From the NCBI GenBank assembly GCA_032622095.1, contig CP136065.1, positions 38,102,732 through 38,166,731 of the forward strand: a DNA stretch of 64,000 nucleotides, written 5' to 3'. Positions 44,628-64,000 of the stretch are shown here, piece by piece (within the stretch, counting starts at the first letter, position 1; each line of letters starts with the position of its first letter). This stretch comes from Siphonodentalium dalli. Taxonomy: Eukaryota > Mollusca > Scaphopoda > Gadilida > Siphonodentaliidae. The notes beneath the pieces are model-generated. The model was not told the origin of the DNA. It searched no databases and saw only the letters and a list, made by a program, of their open reading frames with translations. The position numbers and the translations under genes are program-made.

Positions 44628-44955
44628 CGGTATCCCTCTGGGGACCTCATTCTGCTTAGGCCTCATCTTCTCTGAAAAGGTTCTTTACTATCAAATTTCT
44701 ACAGAAACTTCTTCAGGTAGCTTCTATTTCTTTTTTAGTTTAGTTTCTCTATATCCCCAAATTGGCAGACGACACATTGCATAATCGAGGTTCCCAATGG
44801 GTGTACATCACAATATTCACCATTTGGGAACTTCAATCTGAATCTGTCTCCCATAGCAGATGAGGTTCCCAGAGGGTGAATTTAGTGATGCTAGCCCGCT
44901 ATGCAGGATAGCGTCACTTAATTCACCCTCTGGGGACGTCATTCTGCAAATGACA
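44628..44955. repeat. gaatgaggtcccc hairpin family, degenerate
   Basis: A half unit near 44620-44655 (ccctctggggacctcattct) and a full dyad at 44862-44947. The phrase tctcccatagc next to it also occurs in the piggyBac-like family. Confidence 0.6.
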
Positions 44956-45113
44956 GGCGCACTAAACTCAGGCTTGTCGGTGAAACGTCTAGACATTAGA
45001 ATAAAAGAACGACAATGAAGATGCTCCTCAGCAGTTTTCGAGCGCTGCCTGGTTAAGAACCACAAACCGACATCACTCATGTGAAAGTTATAACATCCGA
45101 GGACAATTCCATT

Positions 45114-46623
45114 AGGCCTTAAAAAAAAATACTTTTGTTTCCGCTAACCCGACCGACCCTATTTTAAACCGCCGACCCTAAACTTTTTATTGCCATTGCA
45201 AAAAAAAAAAATTGGACCAAAAAAAAACAAAAAAATTTGATTTAATATTTTTTTTTTTTTTAATTTAGGTTCCAATTCATATCATAACAAGATGCAAAAC
45301 ATTTATATATTTATATATATTGACATAAGAAATTTAAGTTTAAAAAAGATTTAAGTTTAACAGTTGGAATCATACTGTAAAGTATGTTTGGCTTTATCTA
45401 GCTTTCATCTGTGAAAACTTCAAATAATTTGAGTTCAGGTACGGTATGTTATCATTCAGCGTTCAGAGTTCAGTATTTCAATCAATTACAGCACAGGAAC
45501 ATTAACAATTTGATCAAATCAACCTGGTTATCAAGTGGGATCTCATAATACCAAATGAAAAATTAACATAGAGATTAGTACCATATATAGTCATTACTAC
45601 CTTAATACATGTACATTGTTTCTGTACTACATGTACATGTATGATTTCTGTATTACATGTACATGAGTATATTATGTACGGTATGTGTCTCACTTGAATT
45701 TTATAAAATAGCCTATTTATGAATTAGAGTGATGATGGCAAGTCTAATTTCAAGCAGGATAAGGCTTCCGATAAGCATAATCCATAGAACCAAAAGATAT
45801 CTGACAATAACTTATAAGCATTTCCAATCCATACATATATAAAAAGTTCCAAAGTTATGCTTGAGAAACTTGATAAAATTGACCTCTCTGTAAAATTCAA
45901 AATACTGACTCAAAGAGCCTTAGATTAGCTCTAAATGCAATGGATTTTCAAAAAAATTCCAGGGGAAGAACCCCCACCATCATCAGGGGGTCACCCTTCC
46001 CAAACATTCCTCCGATCAGGCCTTCAGGTTATGCCTTCGGCATATCATTGCCCAAAAACAGGTGTCCCCAAAAAATACCTAGATCCTTCACTGAATGCGG
46101 AGAAGGTGGTGTTGTGAAGCCATCCTTAAGAGATCGGTACAAGACGGTCACTCCAATATGTGAACAGTGCAGTGGTGCTGGACTGACTCCAGTTGTCGCC
46201 AGACCATATAGGAAATATTAGGATTATCAAAGACTATCTTAGTATATAGACTAGTATATATGTAAATATTAAAGCATATGTAAGATTGAATTGGAGTTTC
46301 TAGTTCCTCTGTCATCTGGATTAACCTGATTGGGGCTAAGAAGTGCATAGTTTGGGTTATTGACAAGTATTATACAGTTATTTTTAAAGATACTGATGAA
46401 AAAAAAGTTAACAAAAAAAAAAGTTAAGCCTAAAAACAGGTGTCCCCAAAAAATACCTAGATCCTTCACTGAATGCGGAGAAGGTGGTGTTGTGAAGCCA
46501 TCCTTAAGAGATCGGTACAAGACGGTCACTCCAATATGTGAACAGTGCAGTGGTGCTGGACCCTACCTACCCTAATTTTATTTAGCTCGTTAGCGGAAAC
46601 AAAGGTATTATTTTTTTAGGCCT
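45114..46623. mobile_element. 1.75 kb TIR element family, copy 2
   Basis: Same ends and interior as 14787-16543 but without the CCGCGG-rich insertion. Near its right end an internal segment is duplicated: about 125 bp from aaaaacaggtgtccccaaaa (46039) recur at 46434-46560. TIRs are aggcctt... and ...gcggaaacaaaggtattatt. Confidence 0.8.
45940..46221 (+). CDS. Element-borne 93-aa ORF, intact copy
   Basis: The frame reads MDFQKNSRGRTPTIIRG, then PSGYAFGISLPKNRCPQKIP, RSFTECGEGG, and ends CEQCSGAGLTPVVARPYRKY. There are five cysteines. It is proline- and basic-rich with no membrane segment. It does not resemble a transposase I know. The composition looks like a host exon captured by the element. 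Copy 1 differs by a few residues and is interrupted. Confidence 0.45.
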   Translation: MDFQKNSRGRTPTIIRGSPFPNIPPIRPSGYAFGISLPKNRCPQKIPRSFTECGEGGVVKPSLRDRYKTVTPICEQCSGAGLTPVVARPYRKY

Positions 46624-46842
46624 TAAGAGGAAAGTTAAAGAAGCAGTCCTTGAAATTGGCCACGGCAATTTAAGCAATGCCGTGGGAAATGCCATAGCAA
46701 AATGTGGAAATCTAACATGCCACTGCTCTAAATTTGCTGTGGGACATTTTTCCTTCTTTCGAGGGCTGAAGAAGCCATTGAAATCAGGAGGAAAAAACCC
46801 ACTATCAATATGGACGCTTATTGGAGCTCCCTTCTATCTATA
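46624..46842 (+). pseudogene. Coding-like fragment, function unknown
   Basis: A frame without a start reads LKRKVKEAVLEIGHGNLSNA, VGNAIAKCGNLTCHCSKF, then AVGHFSFFRGLKK, and stops near 46842. It begins directly at the border of the TIR element, so the upstream part may have been lost or displaced by the insertion. Family unknown. Confidence 0.3.
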
Positions 46843-46957
46843 GTGACCTCTTGATGTCACATGACCCTCCAAAGGAGCAATTTTTCGATTAGAACATTGA
46901 AAATTTCCAAGAGAGTTTGACAAAATATCTCCAAGGTAAAAACTAATGCTCTGAGTA

Positions 46958-47740
46958 ATGGAAGCAAACTCATTACCATGGCTGGGATATCTGCACACAG
47001 AGACAGAAACAAATTATTTCCAGGATAGCTCTAGAACGAACAATACGAACATCATTATGAAAGCACTTCTGATGGCAAACCTTCACACCAATTTCATTGA
47101 GATCCTATATCTCATGGCTTTGTTTTATGCCTGGACAGATGAACAGAAAAAATCACGCCCCATGTGGGAAATCATGTGGTTTCGAGTTGATGAGTATCAC
47201 GTATTCAAAATGGCCGAGGCGATCGAAAACACGACCAGAAACGAGGAAAAAGGTAATAAACTAAGATATGACATATTACATAGTATTTTATCAGATGCTA
47301 TACTATTGTTCAAACAAGCTGAAGCCTCATTTGTGTCCAAATTCAAATTTTTTTGCTCTAACATTCTGACCAAAGTTGTAAGTCGAAAGATTCTCCTAGA
47401 GGTATGGACTGGTGTGTTCCATGCACCTTCGGCTGGCAACTTTGGTCAGAATGTTATAGCAAAACCACAGAGTATTTCCGAACAAATAATGTATGAACTT
47501 GTTTCAATAATAAACAAGCAAAAGCTCGTAACAGTCAAAATGCTATGTTTTGTGTCAGTTCCTCAAATATTATGTTTTTGTGTGTTAGTGCTTGCCTGGG
47601 CCATTTTGTATGTGTGGTACTCACCAACCTCGAAACCACGTGATTCCCCATCATGCACTCCAGTCTGTGTATCTGTGTTTGTATGTCATAGTAATCAGTA
47701 CTGGCATGTTACGTATACCCTATTTTTCTTTAAAATGTGA
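46958..47740 (+). CDS. 260-aa ORF of uncertain reality
   Basis: Second longest ORF in the window. The first ~50 codons overlap a dispersed repeat (compare cattgagatc near 47095 with cattgagatagacc near 44480). The middle (WEIMWFRVDEYHVFKMAEA, HSILSDAILLFKQAEASFVS) looks protein-like and could contain helices. A hydrophobic stretch (ILCFCVLVLAWAILYVWY) lies near the end, in sequence that also looks repeat-derived. No domain is recognised. It may be a degraded gene whose upstream portion is the 46624-46842 fragment, or chance. Confidence 0.3.
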   Translation: MEANSLPWLGYLHTETETNYFQDSSRTNNTNIIMKALLMANLHTNFIEILYLMALFYAWTDEQKKSRPMWEIMWFRVDEYHVFKMAEAIENTTRNEEKGNKLRYDILHSILSDAILLFKQAEASFVSKFKFFCSNILTKVVSRKILLEVWTGVFHAPSAGNFGQNVIAKPQSISEQIMYELVSIINKQKLVTVKMLCFVSVPQILCFCVLVLAWAILYVWYSPTSKPRDSPSCTPVCVSVFVCHSNQYWHVTYTLFFFKM

Positions 47741-47852
47741 TTTTACAATATACACATTTAGTATGGGTGGGAAGATATGCTACTGTCATGGTACGATATG
47801 TCAATCGCGATATGAGTGTCTCGATACATATAGTAGAATATAATATATAGAG

Positions 47853-48014
47853 AATACCTACGAGTTTTGGTTGAATACCCGAATTATCTCATGAGTGGGT
47901 GCAAGGAAGTACATAATTTCCACGAGCGGCTGCAAGCCGCGAGTGGAAATTCTGTACTTCCTTGCACCCACGAATGAGATAATCCGGGTATTCAACCAAA
48001 ACCCGTAGGTTTTC
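47853..48014. repeat. Palindromic MITE (gaatacctacgagttttggttgaat arms)
   Basis: The arms pair over about 75 bp (gggtgcaaggaagtac and gtacttccttgcaccc). A diverged member is at 63585-63770, where the same outer phrase (aatacctacagtttttgttt on the minus strand) and gcgcatataat occur. Confidence 0.75.
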
Positions 48015-48401
48015 TTTTTATTATATGCGCTATAAACCGCACCAAAACTGCTGATTTTGTCCCACAGTTCACTTCAAATTGTTAGAAAGCTTCGACATTT
48101 GCATTTTGTTTACATTCCATCAATTGATTTGCTCACCACCGAATGACAAATATCGAGCATAGCCGCCATAAGAAATAGTCCCCATTGTTTTATTCTGAAA
48201 TGATGCGAGAAAATTAATGTATACATAATTTAGTGATAAGAATATATTAAAAAAATGAGTTAACATTATAACAATTAAATAACAGTTTATGAACCGTGAA
48301 AATCAATAATTAAAACAATAGTCCGGCTGTTATTGATACGCTTTGAAACTTAATGTGATTCGCCGCTATAAACCGGAAGTGATCTCCGAAAAAGTAATAC
48401 T

Positions 48402-48470
48402 ATTGTGTTATCCATCGAGTCGGTCAGTGTTATCCATCGAGTCTGTCAGTGTTATCCATCGAGTCGGTCC
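48402..48470 (+). repeat. 22-bp tandem repeat, three units
   Basis: Three copies of gtgttatccatcgagtcggt with one variant (tctgt) lie in 22-bp register. Confidence 0.8.
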
Positions 48471-48657
48471 AGGCGATGGATATAACGCTCTACGCCACGG
48501 CAATTTCCCACTATTTAATGGGGAAGCATATAATAAATATATATATGTAGATCACTTCATGACTTTTTAAATATTGGCAAATTTATAGGCCTACACAGTG
48601 TTGTGTTAATGTACCACATGCCCCAATGTGCATGGGTTGACAACAAATTAATCGTCT

Positions 48658-48800
48658 AGCATCACCAAATTCTCCCTCTGGGAACCTCATTCTGCTGAGG
48701 TGTAAGCAGAATGAGGTCCCCAGAGGGTGAATTTGGTGATGCTAGCCCGCTATGCGGGGGTAGCATCACTAAATTCACCCTTTGGGGACCTCATTCTGCA
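48658..48800. repeat. gaatgaggtcccc hairpin family
   Basis: A half unit followed by a full dyad with loop gctagcccgctatgcggggg. Outer flank gacagacacactatttcaag matches the one at 40440. Confidence 0.75.
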
Positions 48801-49188
48801 TATGACAGACACACTATTTCAAGGCTTGAAAGTGTGCATGCCTTGCTTTACTTAGATGCCCTGCCTATTATATTAAACAGGGCATGGAATACAGATATAT
48901 TATACAGGTCAATGCTTTCACACAAAGCTATATGAGAGTGCGTTTCTCGTTTGTGCTTGATATTAGCACCTTGATATTAACAGAACTGTGGTTATTATGC
49001 CTATATTATTGATTGCAATATGGATCGCGATTCAACAATATTTTGGTGTCCATATGGTTGCATGTATCGTAGTAAGTATCGCGATGCACCAGTGTATCGG
49101 TATATCTTACCACCCCTAACATTTAGAATGGAATGGGGAAATCTATCCACAGAAGTAACCAGAATAACTATCCTAAAACTTTGACAAA

Positions 49189-49194
49189 TTTATT
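49189..49194 (-). other. Candidate GLIS polyadenylation signal
   Basis: AATAAA on the minus strand about 20 nt beyond the stop codon at 49216-49214. If used, the 3' UTR is only about 40 nt. Confidence 0.4.
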
Positions 49195-49213
49195 TGCTCT
49201 GAACAAGTAACCA

Positions 49214-63077
<13,864 letters not shown>

Positions 63078-63093
63078 CTGAAATAATTATATA

Positions 63094-63306
63094 CAGTAAT
63101 GCTCTAAGTAATCAACCTCTTAACCAAAGCAGAATTATGGGTAACTTTTCAGGATTTAGTCGGAAATATGGCTTGTTGCCATTCATCGGAAAGCTCTCAG
63201 GGAGAGCTTTCTGATGAATGGCAACAAGCCATATTTCCGACTAAATCCTGAAAAGTTACCCATAATTCTGCTTTGGTTAAGAGGTCGATTACTTAGAGCA
63301 TTACTA
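63094..63306. mobile_element. Palindromic mariner-like MITE next to a GLIS acceptor
   Basis: A near-perfect palindrome with ends cagtaatgctctaagtaatc and its complement, flanked by ta on both sides. The arms run about 100 bp to a gagagctttc centre. It stops 15 bp from the AG of the exon at 63077. Confidence 0.8.
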
Positions 63307-63584
63307 TATCACATTTTATTACATGCTTGTCTATAAAATAGTGGGAAAATACCAAAACATAGATCATCGTATGTATCTCTTAGAAGCGACAGTGAAATAT
63401 GATTTTGTTATTGCACTGTAGCTTTTGTTATTTCACTGTAGCTTGCCAGCGGTTTACGAGAGCGGGAATCAATAAGTACATTACAGAACATCCCGAGCTG
63501 ACCGGTTTGTAAATACTTTAATTAAGTAGAGTTAATAATTATAAATTAATTAAGTAAGAGTTAAGTTAGCAACTTTGAACATTT

Positions 63585-63775
63585 ATACGGCGCATATAAT
63601 AAAAAAAAATACCAACAGTATTTTGTTTGAATACCTGAAACATCTCATTCGTGTCTGGAAAGAAAATCAAATTTCACTCTCAGTTGCAACTTGCGGCACT
63701 GCTTGTGAAAATTTGATATTTCTTTCCAGATACTCATGGAGATATTTTGGTTATCAAACAAAAACTGTAGGTATT
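63585..63775. repeat. Diverged member of the 47853 palindrome family
   Basis: gtttgaatacctgaaacatctcattcg at the left pairs loosely with catggagatattttggttat at the right, and gcgcatataata lies outside. The 109-codon frame here is a by-product. Confidence 0.55.
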
Positions 63776-64000
63776 CTCTATTCATCTTACAATTTGCTAG
63801 GTTTTCCCAAAATCGGACCAAGGAAGCTACGTCATAATTTACTCAGAATTGGCAGCAAGATGTGTCACATCGAAGTGAATATTCATCGTTTTCTGCACGT
63901 CTAAATAACTCAACCAAAAAAGATAGTGTATGAGCTATGTGTCAATGTATGCTAGCTCACTATAAATCCCGACCAATATAAATATGACTGTTGAGTACGG

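Noticed and set aside
63575-63904. 109-codon plus-strand ORF near the window end
   Set aside because: It covers a diverged palindromic repeat and has no recognisable domain.

Overview
The window is a metazoan nuclear locus. It is AT-rich, has long introns, and most of it is made of small non-autonomous DNA transposons. The protein sequences, the inverted-repeat MITE families, a tRNA-headed SINE and diffuse repeats carrying 'gggccataactcc' followed by 'cagacagacggacgg' suggest a lophotrochozoan, probably a mollusc. That taxonomic guess is inference. No LTR element, Polinton, LINE reverse transcriptase or CRISPR array was recognised.

Six host loci stand out. (1) A compact 61-codon ORF of unknown function on the minus strand (13919-14104) has an ETS-site-rich, TATA-less upstream region. 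(2, 3) Two intronless minus-strand genes lie 133 bp apart: NDUFB2 (complex I subunit, 18686-18958) and, downstream of it, PUS10 (tRNA pseudouridine synthase, 16933-18552). (4) PAM16/TIM16 (mitochondrial import motor) is on the plus strand with three coding exons between 29898 and 38505; the first exon, expected to carry only the start codon, was not found. (5) A GLIS2/lame-duck type five-zinc-finger transcription factor is on the minus strand, with four coding exons between 63077 and 49214 and its start codon beyond the window. (6) A 260-codon plus-strand ORF (46958-47740) is of uncertain reality.

Region by region: 1-4.8 kb holds two abutting copies of one terminal-inverted-repeat element, the second split by a foldback element whose arms are 16-bp minisatellites. 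4.9-12.2 kb holds TTAA-flanked MITEs, a PIF/Harbinger-like element and simple G/C tracts. 14.8-16.5 kb is a 1.75 kb TIR element whose second copy is at 45.1-46.6 kb; both carry the same roughly 93-codon reading frame. 19.5-23.7 kb is a 4.2 kb inverted-repeat structure containing a hAT with perfect 8-bp target duplications and a SINE. 24-29 kb has further MITEs, a 5S-rRNA-like segment and an 8-bp-TSD element. PAM16 intron 3 contains a hAT nested in a hAT, another hAT with a BED-finger relic, and a snapback repeat. 38.5-49 kb is MITE-rich intergenic DNA. GLIS intron 3 (10 kb) is largely occupied by a 7 kb element with long inverted ends.

Three of the recognisable genes act in or for mitochondria (NDUFB2, PAM16) or on tRNA (PUS10), and the GLIS factor is a developmental regulator. 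Nothing suggests they form one pathway. The most unusual signals are the foldback elements with minisatellite arms, a minisatellite that copies a GLIS exon-intron border including its splice donor, and two GLIS splice acceptors each abutted by the same transposon end.
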